This document shows, piece after piece, positions 52,562-60,876 of a stretch of 64,000 nucleotides of DNA. This DNA is from Pseudonocardia sp. C8 (GTDB lineage Bacteria > Actinomycetota > Actinomycetes > Mycobacteriales > Pseudonocardiaceae). The notes under the pieces are model-generated. The model was not told the origin of the DNA, ran no database searches, and was given only the letters and a program-made list of their open reading frames with translations. The stretch covers positions 756,001-820,000 of the forward strand of contig NZ_JACMTR010000002.1 of assembly GCF_014267175.1 (NCBI RefSeq), written 5' to 3'. Every line of letters starts with the position of its first letter. The first letter of the stretch is position 1. Position numbers and translations under genes: made by a program.

Positions 52562-52918
52562 TCACTCCGTCGAGGCGGGAAAGCGATGGATGTTCTCCTC
52601 GACCCAGCGACGCAGTCCCAACAGCGGGAGGTTGGCGTCGCGCCCCAGTCGGGTCAGGGAGTACTCGACCCGTGGTGGCACCTCGGCGAACACCTCCCGT
52701 TCGATCAAGGCGTGCTGTTCGAGTCGGCGAAGCGTCTGCGTGAGGACCTTGGGGCTCACGCCTTCCAGGCGCGCGCGGAGGGAGCCGAATCGCTGTGGTC
52801 CGTCCTCGAGGGCGCCGAGGATCATCGCGCTCCACTTGTTCGCCAGGAGGTCGAGCATGTCGCGGCAGGGACAGGCTGCTGCGTAGACGTCGTGTGCAGG
52901 GGAATCGGAGATGGGCAC
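52562..52918 (-). CDS. HxlR-family transcriptional regulator
   Basis: A 118-residue winged helix of the HxlR type: CPCRDMLDLLANKWSAMILGAL (with the N-terminal Cys pair region often used as a thiol sensor), PQRFGSLRARLEGVSPKVLTQTLRRLEQHALIEREVF and VEYSLTRLGRDA. GTG at 52918 is chosen because TATCAT (reverse strand, 52925-52930) ends 6 nt before it, so the mRNA is leaderless, and because an upstream start would put a 27-bp operator inside the gene. It is divergent to a zinc-free MDR oxidoreductase and probably senses electrophiles or quinones. Confidence 0.85.
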   Translation of the reverse strand: MPISDSPAHDVYAAACPCRDMLDLLANKWSAMILGALEDGPQRFGSLRARLEGVSPKVLTQTLRRLEQHALIEREVFAEVPPRVEYSLTRLGRDANLPLLGLRRWVEENIHRFPASTE

Positions 52919-52943
52919 TTCCCAATGATACCCATTGGGAAGT
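52917..52943. promoter_or_regulatory. HxlR operator covering the -10 box
   Basis: ACTTCCCAATG and CATTGGGAAGT are perfect 11-bp arms around ATACC. The site includes the regulator's own -10 and start codon and lies 46 nt from the divergent start, so it can control both genes. Confidence 0.75.
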
Positions 52944-52988
52944 TGTCGCCGTTGCAGGTAACTGGGACTGCATCGATACCGTCGGGTC

Positions 52989-54002
52989 ATGCCCATCCCA
53001 CCGACCATGGCAGCGGTCGCCTACCGCCGGCCGTTACCGATCACCGAGCCGGCCGCACTGGAGGACGTCACGCTGCCGACGCCCACGCCGGGCCCTCATG
53101 ACCTGCTCGTGGATGTTCGAGCAGTGTCCGTGAACCCGGTCGACACCAAGCAACGGCGCGGCACCGACCCGAACGGCGAGCCGAAGGTCCTCGGCTACGA
53201 CGCTGCCGGTGTCGTGGTCGGGGTCGGCAGTGAGGTGTCGATGTTCGAGGTCGGCGCCGATGTCTACTATGCGGGGTCGATCGCACGGCAGGGGACCAAC
53301 GCCGAGTACCACGTGGTCGACGAGCGGATCGTGGGGCCGAAGCCGGTCTCGCTGAGCTTCTCGGAGGCTGCAGCTCTGCCACTGACGACCATCACCGCGT
53401 GGGAAACCCTTTTTGACCGTCTGCGCCTCGGTACCGACGACACGGGGACGATGCTCGTGCCGAGCGCGGCGGGTGGCGTGGGCTCGATGATCCTCCAGCT
53501 GGGCCGCGTGCTGACCGGCCTCGAGTTCGTGGGGACGGCCTCGCGGGAGGAGTCCCGGGCGTGGGCGGCAGAGCTCGGTGCCCACCATGTGATCGGCCAC
53601 GACGACCTGCCGTCCTCGATCGATCGGATCACCGGATCGGGCCTGGACTACATCTTCTCTCCACGCACCGCAGGAATGATCCCTACCTACGCCGAGATCC
53701 TCCGGCCAGGAGGGGCGATCGTCGCCGTCGACGAGCCCGAGGGGCTCGACATCCTGCCGCTGAAGGCGAAGAGCATCACATTCCACTGGGAGATGATGTT
53801 CACTCGTCCGCTGTTCCAGACCAACGACATGATCAATCAGCACCACCTCCTTGCCCGCGTCGCCACCCTGGTCGACGAGGGAAAGCTGAAGTCGACCATG
53901 ACCACAGAGCTGTCCGGCCTGGACGCCGGAAGCGTTCGCCGGGCGCACGAGATGATCGAAGACGGTCACATGGTCGGAAAGGTCGTCATCGGCCGCGCCT
54001 GA
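52989..54002 (+). CDS. zinc-binding-type alcohol dehydrogenase family / quinone oxidoreductase (MDR)
   Basis: A 337-residue MDR protein: GroES-like N-terminal domain (HDLLVDVRAVSVNPVDTKQR, LGYDAAGVVVGVGSEV) and Rossmann domain with SAAGGVGSMILQLGR. It lacks the structural zinc Cys cluster, as in quinone oxidoreductases. It probably uses NADPH to reduce quinones or enals, which fits control by an HxlR sensor. The ATG lies 6 nt after TACCGT (52977-52982), so it is probably leaderless. Confidence 0.88.
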   Translation: MPIPPTMAAVAYRRPLPITEPAALEDVTLPTPTPGPHDLLVDVRAVSVNPVDTKQRRGTDPNGEPKVLGYDAAGVVVGVGSEVSMFEVGADVYYAGSIARQGTNAEYHVVDERIVGPKPVSLSFSEAAALPLTTITAWETLFDRLRLGTDDTGTMLVPSAAGGVGSMILQLGRVLTGLEFVGTASREESRAWAAELGAHHVIGHDDLPSSIDRITGSGLDYIFSPRTAGMIPTYAEILRPGGAIVAVDEPEGLDILPLKAKSITFHWEMMFTRPLFQTNDMINQHHLLARVATLVDEGKLKSTMTTELSGLDAGSVRRAHEMIEDGHMVGKVVIGRA

Positions 54003-54127
54003 CCGGTTCGCGCGACATCCCGCGCATGCCCCAGCACAGGTGGCCCCTGGGACGGTTCCTCCACTGCAAGGCACGCCACCATGCCGAGCCACGAACTTCA
54101 GCACGCCACGAAGATTGGTGATCCTCC

Positions 54128-55114
54128 ATGGCCAAGACCGTCCGATTCCACCAGATCGGCGGACCCGAGGTGCTCGTTCTCGACGACGTCGACATCCCCG
54201 AGCCCGGGCCCGGCGAAGTGCGCATCCGGGCCCGAGCACTCGGCGTCAACCGCGCCGAGGCGATGTTCCGCAGCGGCGCGTACGTCCACGACCCCGTACT
54301 GCCGGCCGGGATCGGCTACGAAGTCGCGGGGGAGGTCGATGCCGTCGGTGCCGGGGTCGACCTCGCGAACGGAACCCCGGTCAGCGTCGTCCCGGCGTTC
54401 GGGATGAACGACTACCCGGTACACGGCGAACTCGTGATCGCACCCGCTCACGCGGTCGTCCAGCACCCCGAGAACCTGACCTGGACCGATGCCGCCGCGG
54501 TCTGGATGCCGTTCGTCACCGCCTACGGCGGGCTCATCGCCCGTGCCGGCCTCACCCGCGGCGACACCGTCCTGATCACTGCTGCATCCAGCAGCGTCGG
54601 TCTGGCCGCGATCCAGATCGCGAACATGATCGGCGCTCGTCCCGTTGCGCTCACCCGCTCGTCGCGTAAGCAGCAGGCCCTGCTCGACGCCGGCGCCGCC
54701 GAGGTCATCGCCACCTCCGAACAGGACACCGCGGCCGAGGTGCGCCGTCTCACCGGCGGGGCAGGCGCCAGGGTCGCCTTCGACCCGGTCGGCGGGCCGG
54801 GACTGGCCGACCTGACCGCCTCTCTCGCGCCGGAAGGAATTCTGATCGTCTACGGCGCACTCAGTGAGGAGACGACCCCGCTTCCGGTCATGGACGTGCT
54901 TGGCAAGCACCTGACCCTCCGGGGCTACGAGCTCTTCGAGATCACCACCGACCCCGAACAACTCTCCGAAGCAGTCGCGTTCGTCCGCGACGGCCTGCAG
55001 CGTGCAGCTCTCAAGCCGATGCTGGCGAAGGTCTTTCCCCTCGACCAGGTCGTCGAGGCCCACCAGTACATGGAGTCCAACGAGCAGTTCGGAAAAATCG
55101 TCATCACGGTCTGA
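54128..55114 (+). CDS. NADPH:quinone reductase-like MDR oxidoreductase
   Basis: A 328-residue MDR protein: VRFHQIGGPEVLVLDDVDIPEPGPGEVRIRARALGVNRAEAMFRSG, GYEVAGEVDAVGAGVD, and the cofactor motif TAASSSVGLAAIQIANM, where SSS replaces the usual SGG/GGV pattern. No zinc ligands are visible. It probably belongs with the preceding MDR gene, 125 nt upstream, but not necessarily in one operon. It is the last clear gene of the accessory region. Confidence 0.88.
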   Translation: MAKTVRFHQIGGPEVLVLDDVDIPEPGPGEVRIRARALGVNRAEAMFRSGAYVHDPVLPAGIGYEVAGEVDAVGAGVDLANGTPVSVVPAFGMNDYPVHGELVIAPAHAVVQHPENLTWTDAAAVWMPFVTAYGGLIARAGLTRGDTVLITAASSSVGLAAIQIANMIGARPVALTRSSRKQQALLDAGAAEVIATSEQDTAAEVRRLTGGAGARVAFDPVGGPGLADLTASLAPEGILIVYGALSEETTPLPVMDVLGKHLTLRGYELFEITTDPEQLSEAVAFVRDGLQRAALKPMLAKVFPLDQVVEAHQYMESNEQFGKIVITV

Positions 55115-55546
55115 TTCGAACCTGTCGTCCCAGGGCGAAGCAACGGCGCTGCGCCCCGGCGTCGAGTGCCGGACCTGCTCCCGCTGAGCCCGGGGGCGAG
55201 CCCTCGGCCAACGCGGGCTCGCGACAGGTTTCACAGGGTGCTCCTCATTCCTGGGGGCGAGCGTCGTCAAAATTGCCGAAGGAAGTATCGACTGGTTCGG
55301 GCGGTCGTGACGACAAAGCGACGATTATGGTTTCGCTGCACGTGATCCCAGTCGGGGTGCGTCGCGAAGCCCGCCACCACGGGCGCGTCCCGCCCCTGCA
55401 CGACGACCGCACCCACTCATGGAGCTTTAGTCCTGTGCCACAGGACTAAAGCTCCATGAGTGGCACCCGGGGGGCGGGCCGCGCAACCTGTGCTCGGCGG
55501 GCTGGTCGCGGCCCGCGCCGGCAGAGCCCGGGTCGCGTGGTGAGGG
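55115..55546. other. intergenic region at the right end of the accessory island
   Basis: A 432-bp gap between convergent genes with no convincing ORF. It holds the long palindrome at 55413-55463. I searched it for a copy of the tRNA-Ala 3' end as an att repeat and found none. Confidence 0.6.
55413..55463. repeat. 51-nt perfect palindrome, likely bidirectional terminator or mobile repeat
   Basis: 25-bp perfect arms with a single C at the centre (55438). The outer sequence is CCACTCATGG and the inner part is A/T-richer than the surroundings. It lies between convergent transcription units, 299 nt and 83 nt from their stop codons. The arm length and perfection exceed the other terminators in the window. 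Confidence 0.8.
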
Positions 55547-56740
55547 TCAGGTGAACGCCCCGACGCCGGTGATGTCCCGCCCCACGATCAACGTCTGCAT
55601 CGTCTCGGTGCCTTCGAAGGTGTGCACGGACTCGATGTCGGCCATGTGCCGCATCACGTGGAAGTCCAGCAGGATGCCGTTGCCGCCGAGCAGGTCCCTG
55701 GCCTCGGCGAGCACCGTGCGGGCCTTCGACGTGTTGTGCAGCTTGGCCAGGCCGGCCAGGGTGTCGCTCAGCTTGCCGGCCTCGGCCAGCCGCGCGATCT
55801 GCAGGCAGTACAGCTGCATGGCGGTGACGTCGGCGAGCATCCGGACCAGGCGCTGCTGGATGATCTGGGAGTGCGCCAGCGTCCGGCCGAACTGGCGGCG
55901 GCGGTGGGCGTAGGTCAGCGCCGCCTCGAAGCCGGCGACGGCGTGGCCGAGCGCCATCCAGGCGCAGGAGCTACGGGTCGAGGCGAGCACCCGCCCGGTG
56001 TCCTTGAACGAGCGGGCGCCGGGCAGCCGGTCGGCCTCGTCCACGCGGACGCCGTCCAGCGCGATCTCGGCCTGCCACACCGCGCGCAGCGAGGCCTTGC
56101 GCTCGATCACGCGTGCGTCGTAGCCGGGCGTGCCCTTCTCCACGAGGAAGCCCTTGACCTGCCCGTCCTCGGTGTCCCGGGCCCAGACCACGACCACGTC
56201 GGCGATGCTGCCGTTGCCGATCCACTTCTTGGCACCGTCGAGCACCCACCCGTCCCCGTCGCGGCGCGCCGTGGTCTCCAGCGCGACCGAGTCCGAGCCG
56301 TGGTCGGGTTCGGTGAGCGCGAACGCCCCGATCTTCTCCAGGCGCGCCATCGGCGGCAGCCACCGCCGCTTCTGCACCTCCGAGCCGCAGTAGGCGATCG
56401 CCCGCATGGCCAGGCCCGCCTGCACACCGACGAACGTGCCCAGGCTGCCGTCACCGCGGGAGAGCTCCATGGTGACCAGCCCGGCCGAGAGCGGATCCAT
56501 GGCCGGGCAGCCGTACCCCTCGATGCCGTCGCCGACCAGCCCGGCCGCCCCCAGCTTCTCGACCATCGGCCAGGGGAACTGCGCGGCGTCCCAGTACTCG
56601 TTGATGGTGGGCAGGACCTCGTCGTCGACGAACTGGCGTGCCCGGGTCAGATAGCCGAGCTGGTCGGCGGTGAGCTGGTCCCGGATGAAGAAGTAGTCGG
56701 TGCCCAGGGCATCACCGATGCCCACCTGCAGGTCGGTCAT
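55547..56740 (-). CDS. acyl-CoA dehydrogenase, glutaryl-CoA dehydrogenase-like
   Basis: A 397-residue ACAD: DQLTADQLGYLTRARQFVDDEVLPTINEYWDAAQFP, FALTEPDHGSDSVALETTARRDGDGWVLDGAKKWIGNGSIADV (FAD region) and HTFEGTETMQTLIVGRDITG (catalytic Glu in the FEGT segment). The GCDH-like group acts on short or dicarboxylic acyl-CoAs. It is the last gene of the operon with acyl-CoA ligase, PHA synthase and PhaZ-like genes; its ATG overlaps the hydrolase stop (ATGA), and GAGGAGG precedes it. Confidence 0.92.
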   Translation of the reverse strand: MTDLQVGIGDALGTDYFFIRDQLTADQLGYLTRARQFVDDEVLPTINEYWDAAQFPWPMVEKLGAAGLVGDGIEGYGCPAMDPLSAGLVTMELSRGDGSLGTFVGVQAGLAMRAIAYCGSEVQKRRWLPPMARLEKIGAFALTEPDHGSDSVALETTARRDGDGWVLDGAKKWIGNGSIADVVVVWARDTEDGQVKGFLVEKGTPGYDARVIERKASLRAVWQAEIALDGVRVDEADRLPGARSFKDTGRVLASTRSSCAWMALGHAVAGFEAALTYAHRRRQFGRTLAHSQIIQQRLVRMLADVTAMQLYCLQIARLAEAGKLSDTLAGLAKLHNTSKARTVLAEARDLLGGNGILLDFHVMRHMADIESVHTFEGTETMQTLIVGRDITGVGAFT

Positions 56741-57588
56741 GAGGTGTCCTCCTCGGAGTGGGTGTGGAACGCGGTCGGTGCGGGGCGGAGGAACTCGTCG
56801 ATCACCGGAGCGAGGAGCTCCGGCCGGGCGACCAGCTCGAGGTGGCCGCCGGGGTAGACGTGCAGCCGTGCGCGGGGGATGAGCGCCGCGAGCAGGTGGC
56901 CGTTGAGCAGGGGGATGATTGGGTCGTCGTCGCCGGCGAGGACGAGCGTCCGCTGCCGCAGCAGCGGCAGGAACGGCAGGCTCGTCCAGCCGGCCGCGGC
57001 GAGCAGCTGACACGCGTACCCGCGCGCCGAGCCGGTCTGCCCCTTCGGGGCGAGCAGCCGCGCGGCCAGCTCCGGGTCGGTGCGGGCCGTACCGCCGTAG
57101 ATCTCGGGGGCGACCCGCCGCAGGTACTGCGGGTCCAGGTGCCGGCGCGGGGTCGTCATCCGGGCGAGCACCCGGGGCCTCGCGGGCACCATCACCGCGC
57201 CGGTGCCGGTGGCCACGAGCACCAGCGTGCGGCAGCGGCGGCGAGCGGTCCAGGCGAACTGCTGGGCCAGCGCGCCGCCCCAGGAGATGCCCAGGACGTC
57301 GACCTGCTCGTGGCCGAGCCGGTCGAGCACGGCGACGAGGGTGCGGGCCAGACCGGGGAGCCGGTAGGGCCGACCGGCCGGCGGCGACCCGCCGATCCCC
57401 GGCGGGTCGAAGCGGATCACCGGGCGGGCCGGGTCGAGCCGGTCGAGCAGGGGGTCGAAGGACTCCAGCCGGCTCCCGATCCCGTTGACCAGCAGGAGCG
57501 GCGTCCGGTCGGGCTCGCCCGCCCGCACCGCGACCCGCAGCGTCCGGCCGCCGGCCTCGACGATCCGGGTGGTGCCGCCGGTCGTCAT
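56737..57588 (-). CDS. phaZ: alpha/beta hydrolase, probable poly(3-hydroxyalkanoate) depolymerase
   Basis: A 283-residue alpha/beta hydrolase: oxyanion region LLLVNGIGSRLESFDPLL, lipase box GISWGG with Ser102, Asp in VLAGDDDPIIPLLNGHLLAALIP and His in YPGGHLELVARPE. These features and length match intracellular PHA depolymerases of the PhaZ type. The gene is coupled to the PHA synthase gene by an ATGA overlap. It would mobilise stored polyester in the cytoplasm. The symbol rests on family and context, not on a proven activity. Confidence 0.82.
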   Translation of the reverse strand: MTTGGTTRIVEAGGRTLRVAVRAGEPDRTPLLLVNGIGSRLESFDPLLDRLDPARPVIRFDPPGIGGSPPAGRPYRLPGLARTLVAVLDRLGHEQVDVLGISWGGALAQQFAWTARRRCRTLVLVATGTGAVMVPARPRVLARMTTPRRHLDPQYLRRVAPEIYGGTARTDPELAARLLAPKGQTGSARGYACQLLAAAGWTSLPFLPLLRQRTLVLAGDDDPIIPLLNGHLLAALIPRARLHVYPGGHLELVARPELLAPVIDEFLRPAPTAFHTHSEEDTS

Positions 57589-59261
57589 CGGTCCAGGACG
57601 TAGGTGCCGGGCGCCGCGTCGAGCGGGACCAGACCGGCTCCGCCGAGCCCGGCCGGGGCGTCCCGCTCCGGCCCGCTGCGCTCGCCGAGCCAGTGCAGGA
57701 AGTCGGGCCACCACGAGCCCTGCACCATCGGGGTGGTCCGCTGCCACTGCCCGGCCTCCGCGCCGAGGTCCTCGGAGACCTGGTGGGTGGCCTTCCGGTT
57801 GGACGGCGGGTTGACGATCGCCGCGATGTGCCCGCTCGTGGACAGCACGAACCGGGTCGTGCCGCCGAACAGTGCAGCACTGCGGTAGCAGCTCTCCCAC
57901 GGCGAGATGTGGTCGGCGACGCCGGCGACGACGTACCCGTCGACGGTGATCGACGAGAGGTCGACCGCCCGGCCGAGCATGCTCGCCTCCCCGGGCTTGG
58001 TCAGGGCGTTGCTCTGCGCGAGGCCGAGGAAGTCGTGGTGCAGCCGCGCGGTCATCCGCGTGGTGTCGGCGTTCCAGGCCAGGATGTCGAACGGCGCGGG
58101 GTCGCGACCCTGCAGGTAGTTGTTGACCCAGTAGCTCCAGACGAGGTCGTCCGGCCGGAGCCAGGCGAACACCTCGGCCAGGGTCCGGCCGTCCAGGTAG
58201 CCGCGCGCCCGGGACGCGGCGGCGGCCGCCGTGGCCGTGTCCTCGTCCAGCAGCGCGCCGGCCACGCCCGCCCGGTGCTGGTCGAGCACGCACACCGCGA
58301 GCGCGAAGCCCGCGACCCGTTCGGCGAGCCGTCCGTCCCGTTGCAGTGCGGCGAGCACCATCGACTGCAGCGTGCCGCCCGAGCAGAAGCCCAGCACCCC
58401 GGCGGCGTCGGCACCGGTGACCGCCAGCGTCGCGTCGAGGGCTTCGATGATCGCCTGCCCGTAGTCGTCGATGCCCCGGTCCCGGTGCCGGGCGTCGGGG
58501 TTGCGCCAGGAGATCATGAAGACCTGCTGGCCGCCCTGCACCAGGTACTCGACGAGGCTGCGGCCGGGGGCGAGGTCGGCGACGTAGAACTTGTTGATCA
58601 CGGGTGGGACGACCAGCAGCGGCCGGCTGCGCACCACCGGCGTCTGCGGCGTGTACTGGATCAGCTCGAACATCTCGGTGCGCAGCACGACCGCCCCCGG
58701 CGTGACGGCCAGGTCGAGGCCGACCTGGAACGCGTCGGCAGGGACCATCGTCGGCACCCGCGGCGCGCCGGCCAGGTCCGTGACCAGGTTGCGCACGCCG
58801 CGGACGACGTTGCCACCCCCCGAGTCGATCAGCGCCTTCCAGGCGACCGGGCTGATCAGCGGGTTGTTGCTCGGCGCCAGTGCCGCGACCAGGTTGTCGA
58901 CCGCGAGCTCGAGGCGGTTGCGGTCCCGCCAGTCGAGTTCCGCGTCGGACAGCAGCGCCCGCGCGGTGTCCGCGGCGACCAGGTACGACTGCACGACCCG
59001 GCGCAGCACCGGGTTGTGTCGCCAGGCCTCGTCGGCGAAGCGGCGGTCGCGGGCGTCCGGGGACGCGGTGGAACGGCCCAGCAGGACCTGGCCGAGCTCG
59101 CCGGTGAGGTCACGGGCGCGGCGGGCGACCGTGCCCGGCCTGCGGGCGAGGTCGGTGGCCAGCCGCAGGCCGGGTCCGCCGGGCAGCAGGCTGTGCAGCG
59201 GTCCGAGCGCGCCGTCCGCGAGGAGCATGTCCAGCGGGGCGGCAGTACTCGTGGGATCCAT
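57585..59261 (-). CDS. phaC: poly(3-hydroxyalkanoate) synthase
   Basis: A 558-residue PHA synthase: N-terminal PhaC_N domain (RDRRFADEAWRHNPVLRRVVQSYLVAAD at 71-98), VVPPVINKFYVADLAPGRSLVEYLVQGGQQVFMISWRNP, lipase-like box GFCSGG with nucleophile Cys293, VDGYVVAGVADHISPWESCYRSAAL with catalytic Asp, and STSGHIAAIVNPP with catalytic His. A single subunit of this size is class I or II. It links the acyl-CoA ligase to polymer storage. The stop and start overlap both neighbours by 4 nt. Confidence 0.94.
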   Translation of the reverse strand: MDPTSTAAPLDMLLADGALGPLHSLLPGGPGLRLATDLARRPGTVARRARDLTGELGQVLLGRSTASPDARDRRFADEAWRHNPVLRRVVQSYLVAADTARALLSDAELDWRDRNRLELAVDNLVAALAPSNNPLISPVAWKALIDSGGGNVVRGVRNLVTDLAGAPRVPTMVPADAFQVGLDLAVTPGAVVLRTEMFELIQYTPQTPVVRSRPLLVVPPVINKFYVADLAPGRSLVEYLVQGGQQVFMISWRNPDARHRDRGIDDYGQAIIEALDATLAVTGADAAGVLGFCSGGTLQSMVLAALQRDGRLAERVAGFALAVCVLDQHRAGVAGALLDEDTATAAAAASRARGYLDGRTLAEVFAWLRPDDLVWSYWVNNYLQGRDPAPFDILAWNADTTRMTARLHHDFLGLAQSNALTKPGEASMLGRAVDLSSITVDGYVVAGVADHISPWESCYRSAALFGGTTRFVLSTSGHIAAIVNPPSNRKATHQVSEDLGAEAGQWQRTTPMVQGSWWPDFLHWLGERSGPERDAPAGLGGAGLVPLDAAPGTYVLDR

Positions 59262-60748
59262 CAGGCCCGGACCTCCGCCGGGATCGTCACCTCACGGCGG
59301 AGGATCTTGCCGGTGGGGCCCTTCGGCAACGAGTCGACGACCCAGACCTTCCGCGGGTACTTGTAGGCCGCGACCCGTTCCCGCACGAACTCGCGGATCT
59401 GTTCCGGTGTGGACTCGGCGCGCAGCGCGACGGCGGCGCCGACCTCCTCGCCGAGCTCGGCGTGCGGGACGCCGACGACGGCGGCCTCGGCGACGGCGGG
59501 GTGCTGGTAGAGCACCTCCTCGATCTCCCGCGGGTACACGTTGTAGCCGCCGCGGATGATCAGGGACTTCTTCCGGTCGACGATGAAGAAGTAGCCGTCG
59601 TCGTCCTGCCTGGCCAGGTCGCCGGTGCGGAACCAGCCGTCCGGGATCGCCTCGCGGGTCGCCTCCGGGCGGTTGTGGTAGCCGCGCATGACGTTCAGCC
59701 CGCGCACGGCGATCTCACCCACCTCGCCGGTGGCCACGTCGTTGCCGGTGTCGTCGACCAGGCGCATCTCGACACCCTGGACCGGGGTGCCGATGGAGCC
59801 GGCCTTGCGCTCGCGGCCGGGGTGGTTGAACGACGCGACCGGCGAGGTCTCGGAGAGGCCGTAGCCCTCGAGGATCAGGGCGCCGAACCCGGACTCGAAC
59901 TCCTCGAGCACCTGCACCGGCAGGGCCGCCCCGCCGGACACGCCGAGCCGCAGCGACGAGGTGTCGGCCGGCCCGCCGTGCTGCAGGAGCGCGGAGAACA
60001 TCGTGGGCACGCCCTCGAACACGGTCACCCGGTCACGTTCCATCACCGCGAGCGCGGTCCGCGGGTCGAACCGCGGGACGAGAGTGAGGCAGGCGCCGCT
60101 GGACACCGCCGCGTTCAGGCCGCAGGACTGGCCGAACGCGTGGAACAGTGGCAGGCAGCCCATCACGACGTCGTCCGGGCTCAGCGACAGCAGCGTGGTG
60201 GCGGTGATCCACGCGTTGTGGCGCAGGTTCGCGTGCGTGAGCTGCGCGCCCTTCGGCTGGCCGGTCGTGCCCGAGGTGTAGAGCAGCACGGCCAGGTCGT
60301 CGTCGGCGCGGGCGACCGACCGGGGCGCCGGCTGCTGCTGGCCGAGCAGGGCCGAGAAGTCGCCGTCGACGAGGACGGTCTCCGCGCCGGCGGCACCGGC
60401 CCCGGCGGTCGCGTGCGGCTCCGAGGCGGCGGTGGCGAACAGCAGCGCCGCCCCGGAGTCGGACAGGTAGTACTCGACCTCCCGCTCCTTGAGCAGCGGG
60501 TTCATCGGCACGACCACGCCGCCGGCACGGAGGATGCCGTAGTAGAGGACGGCGAACTCGGGAACGTTGGGCAGCATCAGCCCGACCGGCGAGCCGGGGG
60601 AGACGCCGCGCGCGGCGAGCAGCGCGGCGACGCGGCCTGCAGCCTCGTCGAGCGCCGCGTAGGTCAGGATCCGGTCGTCGTGGCGGACGGCGGGGCGGTC
60701 GGGGTACTGCGCTGCGGACTCGTCGAGGAGCACGGCGAGGCTGGTCAT
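59261..60748 (-). CDS. long-chain fatty-acid-CoA ligase family protein
   Basis: A 495-residue ANL ligase: P-loop LLYTSGTTGQPKGAQLTHANL (about residues 157-177), GYGLSETSPVASFNHPG, DGWFRTGDLARQDDDGYFFIVDRKKSLIIRGGYNVYPREIEEVL and the catalytic Lys in LPKGPTGKILRRE. It forms acyl-CoA with ATP. It is the first gene of a four-gene operon and would supply hydroxyacyl or acyl-CoA to the PHA synthase or dehydrogenase. The ATG at 60748 has GGAG upstream; a GTG-open extension is not homologous. Confidence 0.93.
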   Translation of the reverse strand: MTSLAVLLDESAAQYPDRPAVRHDDRILTYAALDEAAGRVAALLAARGVSPGSPVGLMLPNVPEFAVLYYGILRAGGVVVPMNPLLKEREVEYYLSDSGAALLFATAASEPHATAGAGAAGAETVLVDGDFSALLGQQQPAPRSVARADDDLAVLLYTSGTTGQPKGAQLTHANLRHNAWITATTLLSLSPDDVVMGCLPLFHAFGQSCGLNAAVSSGACLTLVPRFDPRTALAVMERDRVTVFEGVPTMFSALLQHGGPADTSSLRLGVSGGAALPVQVLEEFESGFGALILEGYGLSETSPVASFNHPGRERKAGSIGTPVQGVEMRLVDDTGNDVATGEVGEIAVRGLNVMRGYHNRPEATREAIPDGWFRTGDLARQDDDGYFFIVDRKKSLIIRGGYNVYPREIEEVLYQHPAVAEAAVVGVPHAELGEEVGAAVALRAESTPEQIREFVRERVAAYKYPRKVWVVDSLPKGPTGKILRREVTIPAEVRA

Positions 60749-60822
60749 GGCGACTCCGTTGTCGATTTCGCGTCGGTACGAAGAGGGTCCCCGCGCTGCG
60801 CCCGCATCCCTAGGTTCAGGGA

Positions 60823-60848
60823 AACAAGGCTCGCCGGTCCGGCTTGTT
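60823..60848. promoter_or_regulatory. AACAAG/CTTGTT dyad in the divergent ligase-regulator promoter
   Basis: 6-bp arms with a 14-nt spacer in the 128-bp gap between the PHA operon and the PucR/CdaR-type gene. It lies just upstream of the regulator's TAGGCT -10. Confidence 0.35.
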
Positions 60849-60876
60849 CCCGGTGACAACGCCGTAGGCTGCCGTG

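Noticed and set aside
55115..55546. attR copy of the tRNA-Ala 3' end
   Set aside because: Only a short TTCGAA match was found; no repeat of the T arm or acceptor stem.
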